Notes: generated by a model not told the origin, from the letters alone. A stretch of DNA of 42,238 nucleotides from Lentimicrobiaceae bacterium (GCA_017993235.1 JAGONC010000029.1:1-42238); one strand, 5' to 3'. Shown: positions 8,530 to 17,056, counted from the first letter of the stretch. Numbers and translations: made by a program.

Positions 8530-9735
8530 TTATTTTTTCAGATTTTTTTGGATCAGCCAGTCGAAAATATCTTTTGCCACTTCCTGTTTTGGTTTTATAT
8601 CGAAGGACAGGGATTGATTATCCTTGTCGATCAGGGTGATTTTATTGGTTCCGTAACCAAAACCGGCGCCCTTATCCCTTAATGAATTCAGAACGATAAG
8701 GTCAAGGTTTTTATTATGAAGTTTTTCCCTTGCATTAACTTGTTCGTTATCGGTCTCCAGTGCAAAGCCCACGAGAACCTGGTGAGGTTTTTTGTTTTCT
8801 CCCATGGTTCTGAGGATGTCTTCCGTGGGCTCCAGGGTCAGTGTAAGGGAAGCTGTGTTCTTTTTAATTTTCTGAGTGGCTGTTTTTATCGGTCTGAAAT
8901 CAGCGACTGCTGCTGACATGATCGCAATGTTGCAGGCAGGGAAATGCCGGATGCATTCCTGGTACATTTCGCTGGCGGAGGTGACGTCGATCCTGTGAAT
9001 ATTTACATTGTTGGTTTTCAGCAATGTCGGACCTGAGATCAGGATCACCGAGGCACCTCTGTCAGCGGCCTCTTCGGCCAGTGCAAAGCCCATGGTGCCG
9101 GTTGAATGGTTTGCAATATACCTTACAGGATCGATCGCTTCGTGTGTAGGTCCTGCTGATATCAACACGGTTTTCCCGCTGAGTTCTTTTTGGATCCCGA
9201 AGAATTGAATCAGGGTTTCCACTATCTGTTCAGGCTCTTCCATTCTGCCCTCTCCGCTCAGCCCACTGGCAAGTTCTCCGATCTGTGGCTCGATGAGATG
9301 GCAGCCCATCCCGGTCAGTTTTTGGATATTTGCCTGGGTTGTCGGGTGCTTATACATGTCCAGGTCCATGGCCGGTGCTAAAAATACCGGGCACCGGGCG
9401 GAAAGAAAAGCGGTCAGCAGAAAGTTGTCGGCGATGCCGTGAGCCATTTTGGCCATGGTGTTCGCTGTCAGCGGTGCAATCATCATCAGGTCGGCCCATA
9501 GGCCAAGATCAACGTGGCTGTTCCAGGTACCGTCGTTGACATCAAAGGGATCGCAGATGACAGGATTTTTCGACAGGGTCGACAGAGTTAACGGAGTGAT
9601 GAAGTCACGTGCCGCAGGTGTCATCATTACTTTTACCTGAGCATGTTCTTTAACCAGCAGCCTGACAAGATAGGCTGTCTTGTAGGCAGCGATGCTGCCT
9701 GTCACACCAATCAATATCTTCTTACCGGTAAGCAT
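8530..9735 (-). CDS. coaBC: Bifunctional phosphopantothenoylcysteine decarboxylase / phosphopantothenate-cysteine ligase
   Basis: This enzyme makes 4'-phosphopantetheine precursors for coenzyme A. The N-terminal CoaC flavoprotein half has KKILIGVTGSIAAYK, the HVDLGLWADLM region, APLTANTMAKMAHGIADN and a PAMDLDMY segment. The CoaB half begins near KTVLISAGPTHEAIDPVRYI with NHSTGTMG, followed by AVADFRP and a lysine-rich loop. The frame extends upstream to 9834, but that part overlaps rpoZ. ATG at 9735 gives MLTGKKILIGVTG, the expected N terminus, 401 residues and a 22 bp gap after rpoZ. It sits in a bamD-rpoZ-coaBC-DUF4835-recN block. Confidence 0.95.
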   Translation of the reverse strand: MLTGKKILIGVTGSIAAYKTAYLVRLLVKEHAQVKVMMTPAARDFITPLTLSTLSKNPVICDPFDVNDGTWNSHVDLGLWADLMMIAPLTANTMAKMAHGIADNFLLTAFLSARCPVFLAPAMDLDMYKHPTTQANIQKLTGMGCHLIEPQIGELASGLSGEGRMEEPEQIVETLIQFFGIQKELSGKTVLISAGPTHEAIDPVRYIANHSTGTMGFALAEEAADRGASVILISGPTLLKTNNVNIHRIDVTSASEMYQECIRHFPACNIAIMSAAVADFRPIKTATQKIKKNTASLTLTLEPTEDILRTMGENKKPHQVLVGFALETDNEQVNAREKLHNKNLDLIVLNSLRDKGAGFGYGTNKITLIDKDNQSLSFDIKPKQEVAKDIFDWLIQKNLKK

Positions 9736-9757
9736 GCTGAGCGAGCTCACTAGTGGC

Positions 9758-10096
9758 TCAAAGGGTTTTGGTTTTTTTATCCTTTGCAGGATTTCTGTTG
9801 TAGATCTGATCGCTGAGGAATTCACTGATCGCAATCAGCGTCGGTTTTGGCAACCGTTCATAAAACTTGGCGATCTCAATCTGTTCCCTGTTCTCAAAAA
9901 CTTCCTCCAGGTTATCTGAGGGAGAGGCGAACTCGGCAATTTTCTTGCTCAGTTCCTCCTTCATCTCGAGTGCAATGGAATTGGCACGTTTCGATAAAAT
10001 GGCGACAGATTCATAGATATTGCCTGTATCCTTATCAAAATCACGCATGTTTCTGGTAACGGTAGTAGATTCAGCTTTTGATTTTTTATAATCCAT
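9758..10096 (-). CDS. rpoZ: RNA polymerase omega subunit, Bacteroidetes type
   Basis: This is a 112-residue protein with the omega core: TGNIYESVAILSKRANSIA is the conserved omega-type helix that contacts the beta' subunit. KKIAEFASPSDNLEEVFENR and a long C-terminal helix with FYERLPKPTLIAISEF are typical of the Bacteroidetes form, which differs from the short proteobacterial omega. It lies 11 bp after bamD and 22 bp before coaBC on the same strand, so it is probably transcribed with both. Linkage of rpoZ to coenzyme A synthesis is common across bacteria. Confidence 0.9.
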   Translation of the reverse strand: MDYKKSKAESTTVTRNMRDFDKDTGNIYESVAILSKRANSIALEMKEELSKKIAEFASPSDNLEEVFENREQIEIAKFYERLPKPTLIAISEFLSDQIYNRNPAKDKKTKTL

Positions 10097-10107
10097 GGGT
10101 CTCCTGT

Positions 10108-10905
10108 TTAGTTTTTAACCTGTCTTCTGGAATTTCGATTGAAATTGTTTATTTGTTTGATGTATTCACTATCCGGATATGCTGCCACAAAGGCATCATA
10201 AGCCTCGATAGCGCTCTGGTGTCTTTCTTTTTTCTTTTCCTCGATGCTGTTGTCTGCATATAAATAATAGGCTTTTGCCAGACTGAACATGATTTCCTCT
10301 TTATAATCCGTTCCGGGAAAATCTTTAAGCACATTATTAAAAGCCGTAATGGCAGCATTATAATTTTCCATTTTAAGGTACAGCTTGGCAATTTCGAATG
10401 CTTTCTTTTCCAGTTTGCCCCTTAACTGGTCAATGAGCTCATTGCATTCGGGTATCCGTTCACTTTTCGGGTATAGGTCGATAAACAACTGGAGCTCATT
10501 GATGGCATCCAGGGTATTGGTCTGATCCAATGAATAGGTGGGTGAAAGTTTATATTTGCATCTGGCACTCATAAACTGGCACTCCTCAGCATATTTGCTT
10601 GTCGGGAAGTTCTTGGCAAAGCGTTTGAAATAGTGGCTGGCCAGTTCATAATCCCTTTGATGGTAATGGCAGTAAGCATAGTAGTAATTCAGATCTTCCG
10701 CTTTTTCGCTGCCCCGGTAGAAAGGCAGAACGGTTTCAAAAAGTTCCAGTGCTCTGTAATAGTCCCCCTGGTTATAATAGACGACAGCCATTTCATATTT
10801 TTCACCATAATCCGAGCTCTTCATCAATTGCTGGTAATTACTGCATGAGCTGATTATCAGAGCGATGCAACCAAAGAAAATGGCTTTGAGGCTTTTTGGG
10901 ATCAT
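10108..10905 (-). CDS. bamD: Outer-membrane assembly lipoprotein BamD
   Basis: BamD is the TPR lipoprotein partner of BamA in folding outer-membrane proteins. The start at ATG 10905 gives a lipoprotein signal ending ALIISSC with the lipidated Cys at residue 21. TPR-like helix pairs follow (YNQGDYYRALELFETVLPFY, YHQRDYELASHYFKRFAKNF, KMENYNAAITAFNNVLKDFP, AIEAYDAFVAAYPDSEYI). The total is 265 residues. The frame opens at ATG 10929, but those extra codons contain a TAnnTTTG promoter element (10911-10918), so transcription should begin at or just before 10905. Downstream are rpoZ and coaBC. Confidence 0.93.
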   Translation of the reverse strand: MIPKSLKAIFFGCIALIISSCSNYQQLMKSSDYGEKYEMAVVYYNQGDYYRALELFETVLPFYRGSEKAEDLNYYYAYCHYHQRDYELASHYFKRFAKNFPTSKYAEECQFMSARCKYKLSPTYSLDQTNTLDAINELQLFIDLYPKSERIPECNELIDQLRGKLEKKAFEIAKLYLKMENYNAAITAFNNVLKDFPGTDYKEEIMFSLAKAYYLYADNSIEEKKKERHQSAIEAYDAFVAAYPDSEYIKQINNFNRNSRRQVKN

Positions 10906-10910
10906 GGCCG

Positions 10911-10918
10911 CAAAAATA
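10911..10918 (-). promoter_or_regulatory. -7 promoter element overlapping the 5' end of the bamD frame
   Basis: TATTTTTG on the minus strand fits TAnnTTTG. Its last base is only 5 bases before the ATG at 10905, so the transcript would have almost no leader. It settles the bamD start in favour of 10905. No TTG at 17-23 bp upstream was found. Confidence 0.4.
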
Positions 10919-10959
10919 CAATAAATCAAAATAGGATAAACGAATACCGGCCAGTATTA

Positions 10960-12135
10960 TTATCCTGTCTTGATTTCAACCACCCCATCCCCGATATCCG
11001 CAAGATAGAAAGACGGGATAAGTCCGGTTTCCTGATGATATTTTTCTCCGGCCTCGTTTTGAAACCGATCGATTTGATCCTGCCGCAGGATACTGACCGT
11101 ACAACCTCCAAAACCGGCGCCTGTCATGCGGCTGCCGATGATCCCCGGGACAGACCGTGCTGCGGTCACCAGTGTATCGAGTTCAAAACCGGTCACTTCA
11201 TAATCGTGACGAAGTGAATCGTGTGATTGATTCATCAGCATTCCAAGGGTCAGAAGATCATTATTGTGCATCGCCTGCACGGCGTGAAGAACCCGGTTGT
11301 TTTCCGAGATGACATGGCGTGCTCTTTTACGGATGATCTCATCCGGGATTTCCTGTTGGAATTTTTCAAAATCGGTCAGTGTGACCTGACCGAGGTTACG
11401 GATATCCAGAAATCCCCGGAGGTATCTGACTGCCTGCCCGCACTGGTCCACCCGTTCGTTATATTTTGAGTCGGCCAGCGTTCGTTTTTTGTTGGTGTTG
11501 GAAATCATCAGGCTGTAGCCGTTCAGCTTTAGTGGGATCAGCTGGTGTTCAACGGTATCGCAGTTCAGGAAGATTGCATGATCCTTTTTGCCGTTACCAA
11601 CAGCGTATTGATCCATAATGCCGCAGCTGACTCCCACAAAGTCGTTTTCTGCCTTGCGCGACGCCTTGATGAGGCTGAGCATATCCCATTTCAGTCCGAA
11701 AAGCTCATTGATGGCAAAGGCGGTCGTCATTTCAATGGAGGCTGAGGAGGACAGACCGGCTCCGTTAGGGATATCTCCCTCATAAAGCATATCCATGCCC
11801 CGTAGGTCGGGAATGGCATGGTTGAACTGCTGTATAACCCCAAGGGGGTAATTGATCCATTCCTGTCCTCTTTTGATGGATGCCTCGGCAACGGGTATGT
11901 CAGCCGAATAGGAAAAATTAAGGGAAGCGAGGCGAAGGTGCTTGATCTCGTTAAAGCGGACCACAAGCAGCGTCCCGTACTGCAATGCGCAGGGCAGGAC
12001 GTAGCCGCCGTTGTAATCCGTATGTTCTCCGATAAGATTCACCCGGCCCGGAGCGAAAAAAACTCGGGGGCTAGCGCTGTCAGTTCCGTACCGGATTTCA
12101 AAATGCTGAATCAGTTGTTTGATTCTGTCCTGCAT
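10960..12135 (-). CDS. galK: Galactokinase
   Basis: This 391-residue GHMP kinase phosphorylates galactose to galactose-1-phosphate in the Leloir pathway. The galactokinase signature APGRVNLIGEHTDYNGGYV is near the N terminus, the GHMP ATP-binding loop is GAGLSSSASIEM, the substrate region FVGVSCGIMDQYA contains the catalytic Asp candidate, and the C-terminal GHMP motif is MTGAGFGGCTVS. It starts 10 bp after the stop of the FKBP lipoprotein gene upstream and is followed after 54 bp by bamD, which has its own promoter. No other gal genes are visible, so pathway context is missing from this window. Confidence 0.96.
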   Translation of the reverse strand: MQDRIKQLIQHFEIRYGTDSASPRVFFAPGRVNLIGEHTDYNGGYVLPCALQYGTLLVVRFNEIKHLRLASLNFSYSADIPVAEASIKRGQEWINYPLGVIQQFNHAIPDLRGMDMLYEGDIPNGAGLSSSASIEMTTAFAINELFGLKWDMLSLIKASRKAENDFVGVSCGIMDQYAVGNGKKDHAIFLNCDTVEHQLIPLKLNGYSLMISNTNKKRTLADSKYNERVDQCGQAVRYLRGFLDIRNLGQVTLTDFEKFQQEIPDEIIRKRARHVISENNRVLHAVQAMHNNDLLTLGMLMNQSHDSLRHDYEVTGFELDTLVTAARSVPGIIGSRMTGAGFGGCTVSILRQDQIDRFQNEAGEKYHQETGLIPSFYLADIGDGVVEIKTG

Positions 12136-12145
12136 GTGTATTAGA

Positions 12146-13471
12146 TTATTCTTTACTTATTCCCAGGAGTTCCACATCAAAGATCAGGGCCATGTTGGGC
12201 CCGATATACTGCCCTCTCTGCTGATTTTTGTAGGCCAGATCCGAAGGAATGTACAATGTCCATTTCGAGCCCACCGGCATGAGCTGAAGGGCTTCTGTCC
12301 AACCCCTGATCACGCCGTTTACCCTGAAGGATGCTGGCTGGCCCCGTTCTATCGAGCTATCGAACACCGTACCGTTGATCAGTGTGCCTTTATAGTGAAC
12401 GGTGACCATATCCGTGGGGCCTGGTCTTTCACCCGTACCCATGGTGATGATTTTATACTGCAATCCACTGGGCAGGGTGATCACGCCTTCCTTTTTACTG
12501 TTTTGCTCGAGGAAACGCTGGCTCTCGATTTTATTTTTTTCTTCTTTGGCTTCCTGTTCCCTTTTTGCCTTTTCCAGTTCAGCCTGGTGTTCTTCTTTTG
12601 TCTGCACCTTTAGCATCTGAAGGTCGTACAGCAATGTGGAAAAAGGAGGAATGATCTCACCTCTGCCGGCGGAACCAAATGCCAGGTTGGAAGGAATGAT
12701 CAGGGAAGCCCTTGACCCTTCGCTCATCAGGGCCAATGCTTCTGTGACTCCCTGGTTTTCAAATAGTTTTCCGTATTCGAATGAGGATGGTTCTCCCTCA
12801 AAAGAGGAATAGATCGGGACCTTATCCAGTAACGAAAGTGAGAAATTGATCTTGACCCAGTCACCTTCCACGGGTTTTTTACCATTTCCCGGAGTAGTCT
12901 CCAAAAAGTAGAGTCCACTTGCGGTAGGAACCACCTGAATATTGTTCGTGGTAATGAATTCCTGCAGTTTATCGGATTCCTCTTTGGCTTTTTGGTCATT
13001 TTTAAGTTGTTCTGCCTGTCGGTATTCTTCCCGTGTCTGAACGTCTTCCATCAGGATATCAAAAAAGAGCATGCTTGTGCTGTCGAAAAATTCGGGTAGA
13101 GAACGGGCGCCTGCCGTCACAAGAAAAAAGGAGTCAGCAGCCAGGATGAACGTTGCACTATCGCCTTTTGACATCATGGACAATGCTTCATAGATGTCGC
13201 CGTTGTACTGTGAGGGCGAAAGGGGAAGGATCATCGGACGGGGATTGAGCTTACTGTCGAAGAGGGTGCTGTCTTCAGTGCCGTACCGCATCACAACGGT
13301 CATAAGGTCGCTTAACTGCGGTTTGTTTGTATCGCCTGAGCGAACATGGAATTTATAGTAGATTCCGCTGTCCGTTTTTTTATATCCTCTGTAAGGTGAT
13401 TGGTTACAGCCGGCCCAGAGTATTAGCAATGCTGATAGCAGTACTGTGGGGAAAAATAAGATTCTTTTCAT
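12146..13471 (-). CDS. Lipoprotein with three FKBP-type peptidyl-prolyl isomerase domains
   Basis: The 441-residue protein starts with a lipoprotein signal (LILWAGC, Cys 22). Three FKBP-like units follow at about residues 38-150, 185-295 and 335-440, joined by charged, helix-forming linkers rich in E, K and Q. The third domain is canonical, with VTVHYKGTLINGTVFDSS, GVIRGWTEALQLM and YIPSDLAYKNQQRG. The first two keep the fold pattern (for example EALSMMSKGDSATF and EALALMSEGSRASLIIPSNLAFG) but have lost several substrate-pocket aromatics, so they may be chaperone modules. It is predicted to sit in the periplasm, attached to a membrane. It lies directly after a second FKBP lipoprotein and before galK on the same strand. 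Confidence 0.9.
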   Translation of the reverse strand: MKRILFFPTVLLSALLILWAGCNQSPYRGYKKTDSGIYYKFHVRSGDTNKPQLSDLMTVVMRYGTEDSTLFDSKLNPRPMILPLSPSQYNGDIYEALSMMSKGDSATFILAADSFFLVTAGARSLPEFFDSTSMLFFDILMEDVQTREEYRQAEQLKNDQKAKEESDKLQEFITTNNIQVVPTASGLYFLETTPGNGKKPVEGDWVKINFSLSLLDKVPIYSSFEGEPSSFEYGKLFENQGVTEALALMSEGSRASLIIPSNLAFGSAGRGEIIPPFSTLLYDLQMLKVQTKEEHQAELEKAKREQEAKEEKNKIESQRFLEQNSKKEGVITLPSGLQYKIITMGTGERPGPTDMVTVHYKGTLINGTVFDSSIERGQPASFRVNGVIRGWTEALQLMPVGSKWTLYIPSDLAYKNQQRGQYIGPNMALIFDVELLGISKE

Positions 13472-13507
13472 TGTTTTTCTTTTTGTGTAAATATTGACTT
13501 GATTTTG

Positions 13508-14029
13508 TTATCGGTCATTCAATTCCATAAGAAGAACGTCGTAAACCAGGGTTGCTTTTTGCGGAATAGCTCGACGGTCGCCCATCAATCCAAAAGCAAG
13601 GTGCGAAGGTAATATAAATTTTGCTTTGTCTCCAACATGCATCAGGCGTATTCCTTCATCCAGACCCGACTCAATTTTATCCTTACCCACGACGAAGGTC
13701 CTGATCATGTCTGTGTAACAGGTATCGCCGTTCAGCAGGACAACCGTATACCGCACGGTTGCCTTATGGCCTTCCGCAGCTGCGGGCCCTTCCCCTTCAG
13801 CATAGATCATATAGCGTAGACCTGTACCTGTCTTTTTCATATCCCACTGATAGCGTGTGATGAAATCATTGATCAGTTCATCTTCTTCCCTGAGCATCTT
13901 TTCATTGACCGCGATCAACTGATTCCGGGAGATTTCAGGAGATGCCTGGGAGGGTGGCAGTTCTGGTTGACGGTTGCATGCAAGGGAGATAAATGCAATC
14001 AGGGAAAGCGTAATGATCGATTTTTGCAT
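13508..14029 (-). CDS. GldI-like FKBP-type peptidyl-prolyl isomerase lipoprotein
   Basis: With ATG 14029 as start this is a 173-residue lipoprotein: signal peptide with lipobox SLAC (Cys 18), a polar linker, an NEKMLREEDELINDFITRY helix and one FKBP domain (ATVRYTVVLLNGDTCY, GLDEGIRLMHVGDKAKFILP, HLAFGLMGDR). The layout matches GldI, the lipoprotein isomerase needed for gliding/T9SS function in Flavobacterium. Calling it GldI-like is an inference from architecture. The frame opens at GTG 14062, overlapping the nrnA stop, and ATG 14050 is also possible; 14029 gives the most normal signal peptide. It is coupled to nrnA upstream and the triple-FKBP gene downstream. Confidence 0.82.
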   Translation of the reverse strand: MQKSIITLSLIAFISLACNRQPELPPSQASPEISRNQLIAVNEKMLREEDELINDFITRYQWDMKKTGTGLRYMIYAEGEGPAAAEGHKATVRYTVVLLNGDTCYTDMIRTFVVGKDKIESGLDEGIRLMHVGDKAKFILPSHLAFGLMGDRRAIPQKATLVYDVLLMELNDR

Positions 14030-14061
14030 CGTCTGATGAGAGGCAAGCATGGTACACTTCA

Positions 14062-15075
14062 CTAATAATTCAATTGGTCCAGGAAATGAGGGAGCAGGTC
14101 ATGGATCATTTCCAGTGTTTGCTCCATGGTCGTATAGGAGTTACCCCCGGCCGCATTCCGGTGCCCACCACCATGGAAGTGCTTGCGGGCAAGATCATTC
14201 ACGGAGAATTGCCCTTTCGACCGGAACGATAGTCGTATATACTTCTCTCTTTCCATGAGCAATATGGCCAGATTGACGCCCCTGATGGAAAGTGCATAGT
14301 TGACGATGCCCTCCGTATCGCCGATCTGGTACCTGAATTGCCTCAGTTCCTTTTTGGTCAGCGAAATGTAGGCCGTATGGTATTTATCAAGAACCTTTAA
14401 TTTCTCGCCTAGTGAGTACCCCAGAAGCCGCATCCTGGATTCCGTATAGGTGTCGTAGACCAGCCGGTGGATGCGTTCCACGTCAATACCCAGGGATATC
14501 AGGCGTGCGACGATGGTGAACGTATTGACATAATTGCACCCGTAACTGAATGATCCCGTGTCGGTCATGATTCCGACAAAAAGGCATTCAGCGACTTTTT
14601 GATCCATGAGATGAGGCATCTGAAAAGCATCGATGAAATCGAATATGATTTCAGAGGTGGAGGATGTTTCGATAATGGAGATCATGTGATCAAATTCCTG
14701 AACCGGTTGTGCATGATGGTCAATCAGGATCCGGATACCCTGAGCATTCCTGATGGCATGTTCGAGGGTCTCCAGCCGGTTGAGCGCATTGAAATCCAGA
14801 CAGAAGATCACATCGGCCGATTCGATCCATTCATCGGATTCCTTCTTTTTCCCTTTATGATGGTGAATCTGATCGCATCCGGGTAACCAGGCCAGAAATG
14901 AGGGAAAGGAATTGGGAATGATCACCTGTACATGGTGTCCAAGGCCTGACAGAAACCAGTACAATCCCAGGCTGGACCCAACCGCATCACCGTCGGGATT
15001 GACATGGGAGGTGATGACAATCCTTTTCGGAGTGGTTAAGAGCTGGCTTATGCTTTTAAAAACAGATGAGTCCAA
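14062..15075 (-). CDS. nrnA: DHH-family phosphoesterase, NrnA-like oligoribonuclease / pAp phosphatase
   Basis: This is a 337-residue DHH/DHHA1 phosphoesterase. The metal-binding motifs are SHVNPDGDAVGSS (residues about 23-35), FCLDFNALNRL, the eponymous ILIDHHAQ, and MTDTGSFSYG. The DHHA1 domain ends with the nucleotide-binding GGGHRNAAGG. Family members degrade nanoRNA and dephosphorylate 3'-phosphoadenosine 5'-phosphate. The best start is TTG at 15075: no ATG or GTG exists between it and the upstream in-frame stop. A TATCTTTG element lies at 15154-15161. The next gene on the strand overlaps or abuts the stop, so co-transcription is likely. Confidence 0.92.
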   Translation of the reverse strand: MDSSVFKSISQLLTTPKRIVITSHVNPDGDAVGSSLGLYWFLSGLGHHVQVIIPNSFPSFLAWLPGCDQIHHHKGKKKESDEWIESADVIFCLDFNALNRLETLEHAIRNAQGIRILIDHHAQPVQEFDHMISIIETSSTSEIIFDFIDAFQMPHLMDQKVAECLFVGIMTDTGSFSYGCNYVNTFTIVARLISLGIDVERIHRLVYDTYTESRMRLLGYSLGEKLKVLDKYHTAYISLTKKELRQFRYQIGDTEGIVNYALSIRGVNLAILLMEREKYIRLSFRSKGQFSVNDLARKHFHGGGHRNAAGGNSYTTMEQTLEMIHDLLPHFLDQLNY

Positions 15076-15153
15076 ACTGGCAGACGATTGATTTGTCTGA
15101 TAACGATCCTTCAGGTTATATGAGATTCCAGGTGACTACCGTCATCGGGTCTG

Positions 15154-15161
15154 CAAAGATA
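15154..15161 (-). promoter_or_regulatory. -7 promoter element for nrnA
   Basis: TATCTTTG on the minus strand fits TAnnTTTG. The predicted leader to the TTG start is about 75 nt. No clear -33 TTG was found. Confidence 0.45.
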
Positions 15162-15217
15162 GGATATTTGATGGATTGGTATTTCAGTTATTTATTATGA
15201 TGTATGAATATAAACTT

Positions 15218-15225
15218 TATTTTTG
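15218..15225 (+). promoter_or_regulatory. -7 promoter element for ndk
   Basis: TATTTTTG fits TAnnTTTG and ends 28 bp before the ndk ATG. It is divergent from the nrnA element at 15154. Confidence 0.5.
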
Positions 15226-15253
15226 CGCCTCACATCAACAAAACTGAAGCATT

Positions 15254-15679
15254 ATGGCTGGTAAAATCACATTAACCATGATCAAGCCCCTTGCGGTAAA
15301 GCAGGGTTTCATAGGTCCTATTCTTGCCATGATCAATGAAGCCGGCTTCCGGATCATTGCCATGAAATATATGCTCCTGAGCGAAGCCCAGGCTAAGACA
15401 TTTTATATTATCCATAAGGACAGGCCCTTTTATCACGACCTGGTTCGTTCGATGACCTCAGGTCCCATCATCGCTGCCATTCTTGAAAAGGAGAATGCCG
15501 TTGAAGCTTACAGGGCACTCATTGGCCCAACGGATCCATCCAAAGCACCGGAAGGCTCGATCAGAAAGAGATATGGAACCTCCATCGAGGCAAATGCCGT
15601 GCATGGATCGGATAGTGATGAGAATGCGATCATTGAGAGCGACTTTTTCTTCTCAGCGCTGGAACGTTTTACGGAATAA
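15254..15679 (+). CDS. ndk: Nucleoside diphosphate kinase
   Basis: This cytoplasmic enzyme of 141 residues equilibrates NTP and dNTP pools by passing the gamma phosphate through a histidine. The active-site block NAVHGSDS with the phospho-His is present, as are GPTDPSKAPEGSIRKRYG, the FYHDLVRSMTSGPIIA strand and the C-terminal FFFSALE. In the N-terminal motif it reads TMIKPLAV where most members have TMIKPDAV, a small divergence away from the catalytic His. The length is normal. It has its own promoter and a possible terminator about 160 bp downstream. It converges with rlmN. Confidence 0.96.
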   Translation: MAGKITLTMIKPLAVKQGFIGPILAMINEAGFRIIAMKYMLLSEAQAKTFYIIHKDRPFYHDLVRSMTSGPIIAAILEKENAVEAYRALIGPTDPSKAPEGSIRKRYGTSIEANAVHGSDSDENAIIESDFFFSALERFTE

Positions 15680-15842
15680 TTCATTCATATCTTAAGCGGA
15701 TAGGATAATAATGATCCGGGAAATGGTATTACCTTTTCTCAAAATCCGGATTAATAGAATGCTTTTTCATCCGGATACGTGATTTCTGTTGTATAACGCT
15801 CCTATCCTGGTAAGGAGTAAGTATAGGAAAGGGTAAACATTG

Positions 15843-15870
15843 AGCAAGTGCCAGGGCTTGCTTATTTTTT
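15843..15870 (+). terminator. Possible terminator between ndk and rlmN
   Basis: A short hairpin AGCAAG...CTTGCT (15843-15848 and 15857-15862) is followed by a T-rich run. The stem is only 6 bp and the site lies about 165 bp after the ndk stop, overlapping the rlmN stop codon, so the call is tentative. The sequence from 15680 to 15842 holds no gene. Confidence 0.4.
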
Positions 15871-16876
15871 ACTTCCTTGTCGACAGTAATCCGCACGCTG
15901 CGGCGATATCCTGCCCCCGTGAGGCTCTCAGTGTGGTAATGATCCCCTTGTCTTTGAGTGCCTGCTGGAAGTTCTGGATCGTCCATTCGTCCGAGCTTTC
16001 CAGCCGTGTGCCGGGGATGGGGTGAAAGCGGATGAGGTTGATGCGGCAGCGGATCTTATTGAGGATGCGGGCCAGTTCGGCTACATGACGCATGGTATCG
16101 TTGAATCCCCTGAACATGATATACTCAAAGGAAATCCGGCGCTGGAGTCCAACATCAAAGCCGCTGATTATATGTATGACTTCATGGATGGGGTACTTGA
16201 TCTCGGCAGGCATCAGCTCCCTTCGTTCATTTTCAAAAGGGGTATGAAGGCTGATGGCCAGATGACATTTGTTTCTTACTAGGAATTCCTTCATGCCCGG
16301 AATCACTCCGATGGTGGAGACCGTGATTCGCCTGGGACTCATGGCGTATCCCCATTCGGCGGTAAAGACCTCAAGGCTGTCCATGACATTTCCGGGGTTG
16401 TCGAAAGGTTCGCCCATTCCCATGTAGACGATGTTGGTAATGGAGTTGCGCTCCGGAAGACTTTGGTATTGGTTGAGAATTTCACCGCAGGATAATTGTC
16501 CCTGCAAACCCTGCCGGGCCGTCATACAGAACCGGCAGCCCATGCGGCAACCCACCTGTGTCGAAAGACAAAGGGTAGCCCTATCCCCATCGGGTATCCA
16601 GGCCGTTTCAACGTAACGCCCCTCCCCTGCCGGGAAAAGGTATTTTTTCGTTCCGTCAGCGGATACCTGTACCCTGACCGGTGACTGAATGCCAACCTCA
16701 AAGGTCTGTTTCAGCAGTTCCCTGGATTTCTTTGAAAGGTTCGACATCTCATCAATGGAAACGATCCCTTTCTTGTAAAGCCATTCCGTAATCTGCCGGC
16801 CATTGTAGGCGGGAAGCCCCTGCTGCAGGGCGATTTCAACCAGTTCCGGCTGCTTTTTACCAAAAAGGAATTCCAT
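15869..16876 (-). CDS. rlmN: Dual-specificity RNA methyltransferase RlmN
   Basis: This radical-SAM enzyme methylates C2 of adenosine 2503 in 23S rRNA and adenosine 37 in some tRNAs. It has 335 residues. The [4Fe-4S] cluster cysteines are C110, C114 and C117 in the motif CRMGCRFC. SAM-binding GMGEPFDNPGNV and the region HLAISLHTPFENERRELMP follow. The second catalytic Cys is C328 in the C-terminal motif DIAAACGLL. The N-terminal helical domain is complete. It is transcribed away from the tRNA-Arg gene, and no clear promoter element was found in its upstream region. Confidence 0.96.
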   Translation of the reverse strand: MEFLFGKKQPELVEIALQQGLPAYNGRQITEWLYKKGIVSIDEMSNLSKKSRELLKQTFEVGIQSPVRVQVSADGTKKYLFPAGEGRYVETAWIPDGDRATLCLSTQVGCRMGCRFCMTARQGLQGQLSCGEILNQYQSLPERNSITNIVYMGMGEPFDNPGNVMDSLEVFTAEWGYAMSPRRITVSTIGVIPGMKEFLVRNKCHLAISLHTPFENERRELMPAEIKYPIHEVIHIISGFDVGLQRRISFEYIMFRGFNDTMRHVAELARILNKIRCRINLIRFHPIPGTRLESSDEWTIQNFQQALKDKGIITTLRASRGQDIAAACGLLSTRK

Positions 16877-16962
16877 AATTTATTAATATCAAATTGCAAA
16901 CAGTAAAGAGCAAAAAGTAAAAGTGATTTGGCACGAATATGCCTGAAATGATCAATAATTTG

Positions 16963-16970
16963 TATCTTTG
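16963..16970 (+). promoter_or_regulatory. -7 promoter element upstream of tRNA-Arg
   Basis: TATCTTTG fits TAnnTTTG and lies about 87 bp before the tRNA, so a leader of roughly 80 nt containing the tandem repeats at 16986-17037 would be transcribed and removed. No -33 at normal spacing was found. Confidence 0.4.
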
Positions 16971-16985
16971 CCCCAGTTTATTAAA

Positions 16986-17037
16986 TCAAAAATCAAAAAT
17001 CAAAAATAAATCATAAATACTGAATCATAAATACTGA
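16986..17037 (+). repeat. Short tandem repeats upstream of tRNA-Arg
   Basis: Three head-to-tail copies of TCAAAAA (16986-17006) are followed by two exact 14-bp copies of ATCATAAATACTGA (17010-17023 and 17024-17037). The tract is A-rich and non-coding and lies within the predicted tRNA leader. Such repeats can change copy number by slippage. Confidence 0.8.
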
Positions 17038-17056
17038 AACTTAAATTTATCGTCCC

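Noticed and set aside
9736..9834. Upstream extension of the coaBC frame
   Set aside because: It overlaps rpoZ in a shadow frame; the CoaC N terminus begins at ATG 9735.
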